From NCBI GenBank assembly GCA_945875585.1, contig CAMCLK010000025.1, forward strand, positions 1 to 64,000: a DNA stretch of 64,000 nucleotides, read 5' to 3'. Both the position numbers and the translations under genes were made by a program. Source of the stretch: Candidatus Kuenenia stuttgartensis (GTDB taxonomy: Bacteria; Planctomycetota; Planctomycetia; Gemmatales; Gemmataceae). The notes beneath the pieces were generated by a model that did not search any database, was not told the origin of the DNA, and worked only from the letters and a program-made list of their open reading frames with translations. This document shows, piece after piece, positions 1 to 7,593 of this stretch (position 1 is the stretch's first letter; each line of letters opens with the position of its first letter).

Positions 1-303
1 TCCCAGCCCCTCGCCATTTGCGCTGCCATCATAAGGGCCGGTCAAATACGACATCCAGACCTTGTCACATACCCGTGGCGTCCCATCGGGATTGCGCATT
101 TCCTTAAGAATGGGCGCCGTAAGCGGATCCTTGCCGATATAGTCAAACGTCCTGATTGCGGCATGCCCCTCCATGTTGGACTGCCCGGCGAGTATGAACA
201 CTTTCAGCGGCTTCGCGTCCGCGCTGGCGGCGGCAAAGAGGGTTGTGATGAGAAATGCGGCGATGTATTCCATTTTGATGTGCCTGAAAGGGATCTGTGT
301 CAT
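1..303 (-). CDS. Sialate O-acetylesterase / SGNH-hydrolase family protein (SASA domain), 3' part missing
   Basis: Only the first 101 codons are in the window; the gene runs off the left edge. The start is ATG at 303 (an in-frame ATG at 273 is also possible). The N-terminus has a short hydrophobic stretch ending in Ala-Ser-Ala, compatible with export. It is followed by a KVFILAGQSNMEGH block, the typical block I of the SASA/DUF303 carbohydrate esterase family, in which the Ser of GQSN is the nucleophile. Family members remove acetyl groups from sialic acids or plant polysaccharides. It lies 62 bp downstream of, and on the same strand as, the DUF6288 gene and may be co-transcribed. The catalytic Asp/His would be beyond the edge. 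Confidence 0.85.
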   Translation of the reverse strand, partial: MTQIPFRHIKMEYIAAFLITTLFAAASADAKPLKVFILAGQSNMEGHAAIRTFDYIGKDPLTAPILKEMRNPDGTPRVCDKVWMSYLTGPYDGSANGEGLG

Positions 304-365
304 CGTGGTTCCTTATTGGTGTTTGTTGTGCTCTGTGGTTCTGATTGTTTCTTAAAACACTTGTT

Positions 366-2768
366 TTATTTGATTTGGACAAGTTTCGGAGATTCTGTCG
401 AGGCTTCAATCGCAGCGATGGTATCGCGGACGCTCTTGGCCTTCATACGCATCAGATGCGGTGGGAAGTCTTTCTCGTCCTTCTCAAAGTAGTTCGCGAT
501 CTTGGTCAGTTCCGGAATCACAACCTTGGCGTGGGTGCCGTATGTGAGGAGGAGCTTCATCAGTTCAGGGGTTCTGATTTGGCTCTCCCATGGGTTCTGA
601 TCGCGGGTGTATTTCACGAGAGCGGTCATGCCATCCTCGATATGGTTTTGCGCCAGCAGGCGTAAACCTTCCACGCGAATTCCATCGGCGAACATCTCGC
701 CGCTTGGTGCCGGCTTTATGATTGCTTCGTGGATGGCAGGAAGCAATGGCTTGATTTCTTCGATTGAGAGATAACGATAGATGGACCCAATGCTGCCACG
801 AGCGCGGCCGTCCTCATTTTTCAGCCCGGCGCGCACAGCCTTGTAGAGTGCGGGGCGATCCACACCCTCCAGTGAGCGGCCGAGCATACCGCCATGTTCA
901 AACAGGGCGAATGAGAAATAGCGCTGCTGCATGCCGCGCGGGTCATTCTTTAGATCTACTTGAGCCAGCAGTTCGAGTAGTTGTGGCACAGCCTTCATGG
1001 CTGGCGCGCCAATGGCTGCGAGTGCTTCAGCCGCTTTGATGCGGAGCCAGAGGTCTTGGTGTGCTAGCGTTTTTTGCAAGGCGTCTACAGCAGGCGCTGC
1101 GCGGCCGCGCAGGAAAATTAACCCCTGGCAGGCGCCGTAACGAGCGTCGATGTTTGGAGAGTCAAGCATCTTAATCAACGGTGCTACAGGAGTGTTTTTG
1201 CGGCGCCCCAGCGCCATAGCCGCTCGCTCACGCACCACCGGCGACCAACTGTTAAGCCGCTCAAGGAGTTGCTGTTCACTTAGCGAATCGTAGAAACTGT
1301 TACGATCTTTATTGTTCCAACCACGCCCATCGACGATGAGTGATTGAGCGGCGGCGGCATCGAGTTGCGGGACTGTGTCAGGCTTTTTGCCAGTGAGATA
1401 AAGCTTCTTCAGCGGCATTGCGTAGGCCAGAAGATAGCCGCCGGTGCAGTCCCAGCCCGCGTAGCTGTCTTCTTCATTTTCAGGTGGGCCTAGGTGTAGG
1501 AAGTTTCCTTTCGCACCGCGTGCGAGGTCGTAATACCATGTCCCAAACTCGCTCATCCACGCTCCAGTCGCCTTGGGACCTGACATTGCCACGCCGGGCA
1601 TAGACCAGAGGACGTTGAAAAAATTACCCGTGTGCCCGGTGTCCCGTTCCGGGCCGTGGGAGGCGATACTCATGCGCGAAAAGAACTCCGCACCTTTTGA
1701 CTCTCCAAGCAGGTTGAACAGCACCGCAGACATCCCGCACTTGCCATTGTCCTCGTGATTTTCAATCCATGGGCTATGATCTCCGTAAGGGATCGCGCCT
1801 TTGCCAATATAAAAGCGCAAAAGTTTGGCACTGCGCTCGATTGCTAGATCCACGGCATCATCTTTCACGCCAGCCATGCGTGCCATCACCAGCGAAATCG
1901 TCAGAGGCAATCCCGGCGAGTTCATCATTCCGTAGCCGTAAAGTCGTCCGTCGGGCCGAGCGAAACTATGGCCCCACGAGCCGACCGCGCTTTGACCACG
2001 GGCAGCTTCGAGGGCGAGTCGCTTCAAACCAGGCATAACCGAATCATCGCCTGTTATCATTTTGTATTCGGAAAGGAACATCATGATGTAGCCGTAATAC
2101 CATGTTGCCATTCCTTGAGTTCTGTAGTTCGCGGCCCACTCGGTTTCCTTCTTGATGAGCGGTTGGTACCTCGGATCGCCGCTGGCTAACAGAGCGAGCG
2201 CATTGAGCGATCGTGGAATGGGATCCATCTTGTTAGCGTAGGAAGGTTTCGCCATTCGCGTGGCAAGATCCTTGCATCCTTGTTCGAGAATGCGTTTGGA
2301 CTTTGGGCAATCGTAAGGGACCGTGGCGCTGTAAGTTCCGAGTACTGGAAGCTTCACCACGACTTCCGACGCGCTGCCTGCGCGCCACCTGGTAAGGGTG
2401 AGCTTGCCTTGGCCTGCTTCCGATTCGGCAAGGGTTAGAGCCTTGCCCATTTCGGTACGCGGGTCATAGGAAAACGGCCTGCCGCCGACGCCGAGAATCA
2501 CATCGCCAACCGCTAAAACGCCCTCAGCAGGAGATCCCTTTTCCACTTTCGTGATCGCGATCTGACGCGCGTCGGAGGTGACCAACTTGTCACAATAAAT
2601 CCAACCGCGCAGGCCCGTGGCACCGAGGTTCCAGTCGTGCTTCGCACCTGCAGGGATCTTCCCGCCTTGGGTGAAGTTCGGGTTGGGCATCGTCTTATCC
2701 GCCGCGAAAACCGGGCAGACCGTGGCGAGCAAAAAGAGAATGGCGAAAGATGCGATTGTGGTCTTCAT
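366..2768 (-). CDS. Secreted PDZ + HEAT-repeat protein, DUF6288 family
   Basis: 800 aa. The N-terminus is a clear signal peptide (MKTTIASFAILFLLATVCPVFA). Residues about 45-125 form a PDZ-like domain (ITKVEKGSPAEGVLAVGDVILGVGG). The middle (about 150-470) resembles the DUF6288 region of planctomycete secreted proteins. Residues about 490-620 contain HEAT-like helical repeats (PVVRERAAMALG, DLWLRIKAAEALAAIG). No catalytic motif is recognised; the role is probably extracytoplasmic protein or polysaccharide handling, but this is inference. The next gene downstream is the SASA esterase, which would fit a role in glycan processing. Confidence 0.8.
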   Translation of the reverse strand: MKTTIASFAILFLLATVCPVFAADKTMPNPNFTQGGKIPAGAKHDWNLGATGLRGWIYCDKLVTSDARQIAITKVEKGSPAEGVLAVGDVILGVGGRPFSYDPRTEMGKALTLAESEAGQGKLTLTRWRAGSASEVVVKLPVLGTYSATVPYDCPKSKRILEQGCKDLATRMAKPSYANKMDPIPRSLNALALLASGDPRYQPLIKKETEWAANYRTQGMATWYYGYIMMFLSEYKMITGDDSVMPGLKRLALEAARGQSAVGSWGHSFARPDGRLYGYGMMNSPGLPLTISLVMARMAGVKDDAVDLAIERSAKLLRFYIGKGAIPYGDHSPWIENHEDNGKCGMSAVLFNLLGESKGAEFFSRMSIASHGPERDTGHTGNFFNVLWSMPGVAMSGPKATGAWMSEFGTWYYDLARGAKGNFLHLGPPENEEDSYAGWDCTGGYLLAYAMPLKKLYLTGKKPDTVPQLDAAAAQSLIVDGRGWNNKDRNSFYDSLSEQQLLERLNSWSPVVRERAAMALGRRKNTPVAPLIKMLDSPNIDARYGACQGLIFLRGRAAPAVDALQKTLAHQDLWLRIKAAEALAAIGAPAMKAVPQLLELLAQVDLKNDPRGMQQRYFSFALFEHGGMLGRSLEGVDRPALYKAVRAGLKNEDGRARGSIGSIYRYLSIEEIKPLLPAIHEAIIKPAPSGEMFADGIRVEGLRLLAQNHIEDGMTALVKYTRDQNPWESQIRTPELMKLLLTYGTHAKVVIPELTKIANYFEKDEKDFPPHLMRMKAKSVRDTIAAIEASTESPKLVQIK

Positions 2769-3065
2769 TATTTGGTTTTTTCTAGATGATGGCGGCCATC
2801 GCGAGAAGCCTCAACAAATCTGTGGCCTCCTTATATGCATCACTTATACTGCATCGCATGATAGTTCAAATGAAAAAGTCCGTGCTTTTTAGGAATCCAG
2901 ACATTGCGGAAAAACACGTCTTTTGTTCGAACCAAAGATCAAAGGAAAGAAGCGGCTTGTTCAAACGTTGGCTGGGGCTGTTCTCGTTTTCGGAAACGCA
3001 CCATTCCATGACGCTGGTCATGAACAGCTGGACTTCCCCAAGCAAAGTGGACACAGGTTTAAGGA
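2769..3065. other. Intergenic spacer without a recognisable gene
   Basis: About 300 bp upstream of the DUF6288 gene. It contains a 62-codon open frame on the minus strand (2866-3054) with no family resemblance and no ribosome binding site. AT content is higher than in the flanking genes. I see no convincing gene; it presumably holds the promoter of the DUF6288 gene and decayed DNA next to the IS3 remnant. Confidence 0.4.
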
Positions 3066-3170
3066 TTACAGGGTTTGTTCATAGTCAGAGGGCGTCAAGT
3101 AGCCCAGTGAAGAATGAATCTTTTTGTTGTTGTAGAAGACTTCAACATATTCAACAGGCTTGCCATTACC
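3066..3170 (-). mobile_element. IS3-family transposase (OrfB) C-terminal remnant
   Basis: On the minus strand the frame ending at the TAA at 3066-3068 reads GNGKPVEYVEVFYNNKKIHS then SLGYLTPSDYEQTL. This is the characteristic C-terminus of IS3-family DDE transposases (FYN-x-KR-HSSLGY-x-SP). A stop codon lies immediately upstream, and no DDE catalytic residues or left end remain, so this is a dead fragment. A related fragment in the opposite orientation lies at 5256-5330. Confidence 0.75.
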
Positions 3171-3231
3171 TTTTCACTTGGCTAACCACCTTCATGATGA
3201 ACCATTTTTATTGAAGCATAGAAATTCCAAT

Positions 3232-3511
3232 TGAGGCTGTACTCAGAGCATTATCAGGCACAGCTTTGGTTCATTGGGCACCAATCAAGACGACTCCAAG
3301 GCAGTTTGGCATCGACTCAACCTTGCAGCACCCAGAAACTTAATCCCACCAAGCAACAAACGTAAACTTGCCAGCATCCCTAACGACCTTGATTGATTGA
3401 ACTTTTATATGTGCTTATTCAAAGTATCTGGTGGTGGAGCTGAAGGTTGAAATTAGTTGTAAGTGGTTGAGGTTTGACGCGGAGTGATTCAGAGGACGGG
3501 TTTGGCGGTGG
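3232..3511. repeat. Diverged direct repeat, copy A (~280 bp)
   Basis: This non-coding stretch aligns by eye, in the same orientation, with 4865-5140. Shared blocks include GACTCCAAGGCAGTTTGGCA, CCACCAAGCAACAAACGTAA, ACGACCTTGATTGATTGA and CTTATTCAAAGTATCTG, with scattered substitutions and small indels between them. The two copies bracket the formylglycine-generating-enzyme-like gene. It has no clear open frame. It could be an old duplication, a non-autonomous element, or the former flank of an IS. Confidence 0.75.
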
Positions 3512-3781
3512 ATTCATGAATTGAGTTATTTTTTTGTAGTATTTCAGACGCAGGTATTCGGTACTGGTTGTGGAATAAGGTTAGTTGCGTTCTGTCATAT
3601 CCACGCTTTTAAATAAACACTTATTTTGCTACGTAATCTGTGTGTCGATTTGTCATTGGGGCAAGTTCATTTTGACCACCTGCGCTCTCTCCGCCGGTTA
3701 ACTACGTCAGCTTCGGTCGCGGGCTCAGTTCCGTGCCTACGTTAACTAGCTCCATTTTCTAACTGCTTTACAACCCAACTT
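3512..3781. other. Spacer between repeat copy A and the 3' end of the FGE-like gene
   Basis: 270 bp with no open frame of note and no family resemblance on either strand. It lies directly downstream of the minus-strand FGE-like gene. I see no strong hairpin with a T tract; nothing further can be supported here. Confidence 0.35.
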
Positions 3782-4612
3782 TTACTTGGGGATTCCAGAG
3801 GAACTCATGACTACGCGAAAGCCGATGAAGCGGGAGCGAATCGACGGATCGCATCCGCGGTCAGCAGACCGGCAGTTGACGGCATCGACTCTCCAGTCGC
3901 CACCACGGTACACGCGTTGCCAGCCCCTTGCAGGGCCACTCGGGTCCGTCACAGATCCCGAAGGGTATTCTCCGTACCAATCCGAACACCATTCCCACAC
4001 GTTACCGTGCATGTCATACAAACCCCACGCATTGGCTGGATAAGTGCCAACGGGTGATGTTTTTTCAAGGTTCGGCCCTTTCGTATCAGTTCCATACGGT
4101 CTTGTACCGTCACAATTGGCCTGCCTACCATTCAATTGGCTGCCAAAATTGAATGGGGTCATTGTTCCTGCCCGACACGCGTATTCCCACTCGGCCTCAG
4201 TTGGCAAACGGTATTTGCGACCAGCCTTCTTCTCTTCCGGCATTTCCGATAATCGCTTACAAAACCAGACTGTTTCATACGGTCTAATTTGATAAACAGG
4301 CAATTCATCACCTTTGAAACTACTGGGATTGTTTCCTATGACCTTATTCCACTGGGCCTGTGTGACCTCCGTAGAACCCATGTAAAAATTTTGGCTGATC
4401 GTTACTTCGTGCTGGATTTCATCTTTAACCCGTTTCTCTTCGGTTTCAGGACTCCCCATCAGGAATTTGCCCTTGGGTATCAGTACGAGGTTGATGCCAA
4501 TGCTGTTGGTTAAAGATTGTTTGGTTGGCTGTTGGGAATTTGAATAACTTGCTTGCAAGAAAAATAGACCAATAATCAATGAAAGAGTGGTTCCCTTAGT
4601 AGCCGAACGCAT
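3782..4612 (-). CDS. Secreted formylglycine-generating-enzyme-like (SUMF1/FGE-sulfatase domain) protein
   Basis: 276 aa from the ATG at 4612, preceded by GAGG with 6-nt spacing; a GTG at 4624 is possible but lies at that site. Signal peptide at residues about 1-26. The SUMF1 fold is evident from GKFLMGSPETEE, YRLPTEAEWEYACRAGT, GNVWEWCSDWYG, RVYRGGDW and IGFRVVM. True FGE oxidises a sulfatase Cys using a Cys pair in the segment after RGG; here that segment reads RGGDWRVDAVNC, so only the second Cys is kept and the first aligns with Val. It is therefore probably a binding or structural member of the superfamily rather than a formylglycine synthase. It sits alone between two repeat copies and IS3 remnants, consistent with mobile context. 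Confidence 0.85.
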   Translation of the reverse strand: MRSATKGTTLSLIIGLFFLQASYSNSQQPTKQSLTNSIGINLVLIPKGKFLMGSPETEEKRVKDEIQHEVTISQNFYMGSTEVTQAQWNKVIGNNPSSFKGDELPVYQIRPYETVWFCKRLSEMPEEKKAGRKYRLPTEAEWEYACRAGTMTPFNFGSQLNGRQANCDGTRPYGTDTKGPNLEKTSPVGTYPANAWGLYDMHGNVWEWCSDWYGEYPSGSVTDPSGPARGWQRVYRGGDWRVDAVNCRSADRGCDPSIRSRFIGFRVVMSSSGIPK

Positions 4613-4864
4613 GAAATACCTCACTTAAATCACATAATAATATCGCGTAGTGGTACCACAATCTTGGACCTAGACGTCACCTCAAGAAAACCAATACCGG
4701 CTCAGGAACAGATCACCAACCCCAAAGTTCCCGCCACCAAGTCCCCCCATAATAAATGAATAATCTAGTTGTTGTAGAAGAATATGTCGCATTCAGGCCA
4801 GTTCGCTTACCTGCTTCACCACACGCCATACCAACCCAATTCACACAAACAACAACTTTCCCTT

Positions 4865-5140
4865 TGAGGTGTAGTCCAATCATTCCCAGGCACCGCTTTG
4901 GTTCATTGGCCACACATCAAGACGACTCCAAGGCAGTTTGGCAACGATTGAACCTTGCAGCAACTGACAACTAAATCCCACCAAGCAACAAACGTAAACT
5001 TGCCAGTATCCTTAACGACCTTGATTGATTGAGTTTTTATAAATGCTTATTCAAAGTATCTGATGGTAGGATTAAGTTTGAAATTAGTAGTAGTAAGTGG
5101 TCGAGAGTTGAGGCGGAGTGAATCAGAGGGCGGGGTGGCG
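4865..5140. repeat. Diverged direct repeat, copy B (~280 bp)
   Basis: Partner of 3232-3511 in the same orientation, upstream of the FGE-like gene. Both start near TTGAGG...GCTTTGGTTCATTGG and end near GGCGGAGTGA/CGCGGAGTGA...TGGCGGTGG. Similarity stops sharply outside these limits. The 240 bp between the FGE-like gene start and this copy show no gene. Confidence 0.75.
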
Positions 5141-5255
5141 GTGGTTTGATGGACACATTACGAGCAATTTCTGCAAATGTTGACATGGCACTTCGATTGA
5201 TAACTTCGCTGATTCGTATGCAGAGGCAAAACCAGGCCAGTGTGATTAGGCCGAA

Positions 5256-5330
5256 GTCTTCAACATTAAAACCTTTCGTTCATCACTGGGCTACTTGAAG
5301 CCAGGGGACACTGAACAAACCTTGGTATGT
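5256..5330 (+). mobile_element. IS3-family transposase C-terminal remnant (second copy)
   Basis: The plus-strand frame reads VFNIKTFRSSLGYLKPGDTE then QTL, matching the fragment at 3066-3170 (VFYNNKKIHSSLGYLTPSDY, EQTL). It is a short relic without catalytic residues or ends. Its orientation is opposite to the first relic, so the two face away from the repeat-flanked gene between them. Confidence 0.6.
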
Positions 5331-5427
5331 TTGAATCTGATTGCTTTTCTTCGGGAAGTTCAGGATTTCCTTCTGTGTTGATGATGCGCTGCGATAAAAA
5401 CATTCATGAAGTCCCCGCATAAGGAAC

Positions 5428-5586
5428 ATTATCGAGCAACTCAAGGGCAGAAGATTCGCGGATTGCCTTGTGGCGAGTTGGGCCAAGTTAGATCTGCTCA
5501 ACAAGCAGAGGGTGTTCTCCGAGGCCACACTGGCGGCGCCGCTGCTGTTCAGGTACGCCAATCACCTAGACGATTGGAACGGCTAG
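5428..5586 (+). pseudogene. Possible 3' fragment of an unidentified gene
   Basis: A frame without an initiation codon, opened by a TGA just upstream and closed by TAG at 5584-5586, reads IIEQLKGRRFADCLVASWAK followed by LDLLNKQRVFSEATLAAPLL. The composition looks protein-like (amphipathic, no bias towards nonsense residues), unlike the spacers around it. I do not recognise the family. It is most likely the tail of a gene whose 5' part was lost next to the IS3 relic; chance coding potential cannot be excluded. Confidence 0.3.
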
Positions 5587-5631
5587 GCCCGGACGCCGGT
5601 TGATCCGATTTCATGGACCGGCCCGGGCGGG

Positions 5632-5832
5632 CTAGGACTTCGCTGCTGTGTGGGGCAGACCCTCAGTCGCCGCCTTCTCGCGGTCGGTTGGCGAGTTGCC
5701 GAACGGGCAGTGGCGGCAGACATTTTTGCAGCAGTGGCCGCGCTTCCGGTGATGCGCGGCGGTGAAGATCCACGTGCCGCTCTCGATGTAGTAGTCGATG
5801 CCCTCGACGGGCGTTGCGTCAGGGATGATCAT
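5632..5832 (-). CDS. Small cysteine-rich DUF5522-type protein
   Basis: 66 aa from ATG at 5832. The core (residues 14-44) reads YYIESGTWIFTAAHHRKRGH and then CCKNVCRHCPF, which is the DUF5522 signature: aromatic/Thr-rich strand followed by CC-x3-C-x2-C-P. The four cysteines (34, 35, 39, 42) and nearby histidines (27, 28, 33, 41) suggest a metal or Fe-S site, which is inference. Function of the family is unknown to me. It lies alone between relic DNA and the AlbA-like pseudogene, yet its intact frame suggests that it is kept. Confidence 0.75.
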   Translation of the reverse strand: MIIPDATPVEGIDYYIESGTWIFTAAHHRKRGHCCKNVCRHCPFGNSPTDREKAATEGLPHTAAKS

Positions 5833-6141
5833 TGGCTGCCTCGTTCTCCCGGAATCAGGTCGGCGAACCAGAACCTGTCCCGCTTAACCCAACCATAAAT
5901 AGCACCGAACGCATGGTACGGGGACGAATGACTTCTGGGCAGCAATTCCTTCTTAAATCCTCTGCCTGCTTTTCTGGGGGGAATGTACAGTTCCTCGACC
6001 TGATGTTGTCTAAAACTGTGGGAATGGCTTCCGAATCCTCTGGGTTTTAGACAATCATAACCTGCTGTTAATTTTGGGTTTACCTCGAATGACTCGCTCT
6101 GGGATTGTCTAGGCGGCTGACAAAATATCGCTTTTCTTCAC
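5833..6141. other. Intergenic stretch with an 11-bp inverted repeat
   Basis: About 310 bp with no supported gene on either strand. The only structure I see is the inverted repeat listed separately at 6006-6054; a further ATTGTCTA half-site occurs near 6103. Confidence 0.4.
6006..6054. repeat. Perfect 11-bp inverted repeat (TTGTCTAAAAC ... GTTTTAGACAA)
   Basis: Arms at 6006-6016 and 6044-6054 are exactly complementary with a 27-nt spacer. There is no T tract for an intrinsic terminator. It could be a terminator-like hairpin for the pseudogene downstream end, a protein-binding site, or ends of a vanished small element. Confidence 0.5.
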
Positions 6142-7269
6142 TCATTTAGATAATCTTCTGGCTGCATTCGGCCCACGGCTGGAACCCACCCGTTCAATAG
6201 CCCCCTCCCGCAGCATCTCTTGAAGAAGTTTCCGAATGAAGTTGGTCTTTTGGTCATCAGTGATGGCATCCGAGAGCTTCTTCCTCAGCAACCCGTCGAA
6301 GTCCTCTCGTTTCGCTTCAGCCTTCTTTCACTTCAGCCGAAACGACCGGGTGTATCGCTCATCCAGCACCTTGTTGCTGATCACTACCTTGACCTTGTTC
6401 GGTGCCGTAAGGTCGAAATCCGGGAGAGGGAAAGAGCGTTTTTTGTTCCTGAAAAATCCGCTTGATGCCGCTGCCGATGGTGTCGATCATCTGCAAGCCT
6501 ACCATAGCTAGCGCTTGGAACGAATTGCGGTAAACACTGAAAGGAGTATCCCGGCGAATCACGCTTTCGATATCGCCCGGCATGAACTTGCCTTTGTTTA
6601 CGATAACGAGGCGATCTTCATGCTCCACTACATCGACTCGTCCGCTTAGTGAATAGCCCTGGTGGGCAATTGCATTGTGCAGCGATTCCCGCAATACCCA
6701 TGGTCCGTATTGCAGAATCTCTGTAGGAAACAGCGTCTCCCATGGCAGCACCCGGCAGGTCAAATTGCGTATTTTGGCTACCAACGGATCGACCGCTAGG
6801 AGCAAAGGGGGATGGAAATGCTGGTAGTCCATTTCCAGGCTGTCCTTGTCTTTCAAAATCCAACTCAACTGAGGATGGCAGTTGCCAAGAAAATGATCAG
6901 ATTCCGATCGGCCCAGAAGGATGATCGCCGTCCGAGTGATCCTGCCACCGATGCACAACTTGGCCTTATTCAGGAACATATCGTCATTCCAAGTTGGAAC
7001 TTCCGCAGCCAACATCGGGTTCTTCTTCGTGAACTCTTGCCGGGCGAAGGCGATGGCTTTCGGCTCTAGATCGTTTAGCGTTGCCCCGTCGCAAATGACT
7101 GCCGACCAGTCGTCCGGCAGAGCCTGGTTGCGAATCTGTTCAAGTTCGTGCAGGTTGAGCGGGCATAGGTTTTCGTGATCCCGACCGTAAAAGTGCCCTT
7201 CCAGATGTACCTGTGAATGTTGAGTTCCGGAACAACACGGTGGATAATCAATTAGACGAAGTGAATGTT
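6142..7269 (-). pseudogene. AlbA/Schlafen-type, RecG-like ATP-binding transcriptional regulator, frameshifted and 5'-truncated
   Basis: The longest open piece (from about 7269 to 6359) contains ENLCPLNLHELEQIRNQ, then the GHKL-like block WVLRESLHNAIAHQGYSLSG...EDRLVIVNKG and IDTIGSGIKRIFQEQ, as in AlbA_2/HATPase_c_4 proteins annotated as RecG-like. At SPG/FDLT a one-base shift moves the family sequence to another frame (DFDLTAPNKVKVVISNKVLD), which then hits TGA inside RSFRLK* and continues as the C-terminal winged-helix remnant LLRKKLSDAITDDQKTNFIR...LLQEMLREGAIERVG to a stop at 6142. The usual ~110-residue N-terminal AlbA domain is missing. The original protein was probably a DNA-binding regulator. 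It lies next to the tRNA gene at the edge of the accessory stretch. Confidence 0.8.
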
Positions 7270-7428
7270 AAGGAAAGAGATGGAACTGGATTAAGGAACA
7301 GCCAGTTGCACACAAATCAGGCTATTGCAAACGGAGCGATAACCGTTGAACAGTTCCTGAGTAACCCATTGGGACTTATAAACGCAGGAGGAAATCAGCA
7401 GAAGGGGATTTCGTGCAGAATGGTTAAT

Positions 7429-7502
7429 CGGGGCGACTGGATTTGAACCAGCGACCTCTTGCACCCCAAGCAAGCGCGCTAGCCAGGCTGCGCCACGCCC
7501 CG
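7429..7502 (-). tRNA. tRNA-Pro (anticodon GGG)
   Basis: 74 nt on the minus strand. Acceptor stem CGGGGCG/CGCCCCG, D-arm GCGC...GCGC, anticodon stem CTTGC/GCAAG with loop TTGGGGT giving anticodon GGG, and T-arm with loop TTCAAAT. CCA is not encoded (genomic ATT follows). Its 3' end points toward the pseudogene and relic-rich stretch at 2.8-7.3 kb, the arrangement expected of an old tRNA integration site, though no attachment repeat was identified. Confidence 0.95.
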
Positions 7503-7593
7503 ATATCTACTTGTTACTTGTTTCCACTGGCATAGTCAAGGACGATCATGCCATGGAACAGGTACCATACACTTCTCCAGATCCTCAGCTCCG

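Noticed and set aside
2866..3054. 62-codon minus-strand frame upstream of the DUF6288 gene
   Set aside because: No ribosome site, no family resemblance, in relic-like AT-rich DNA.
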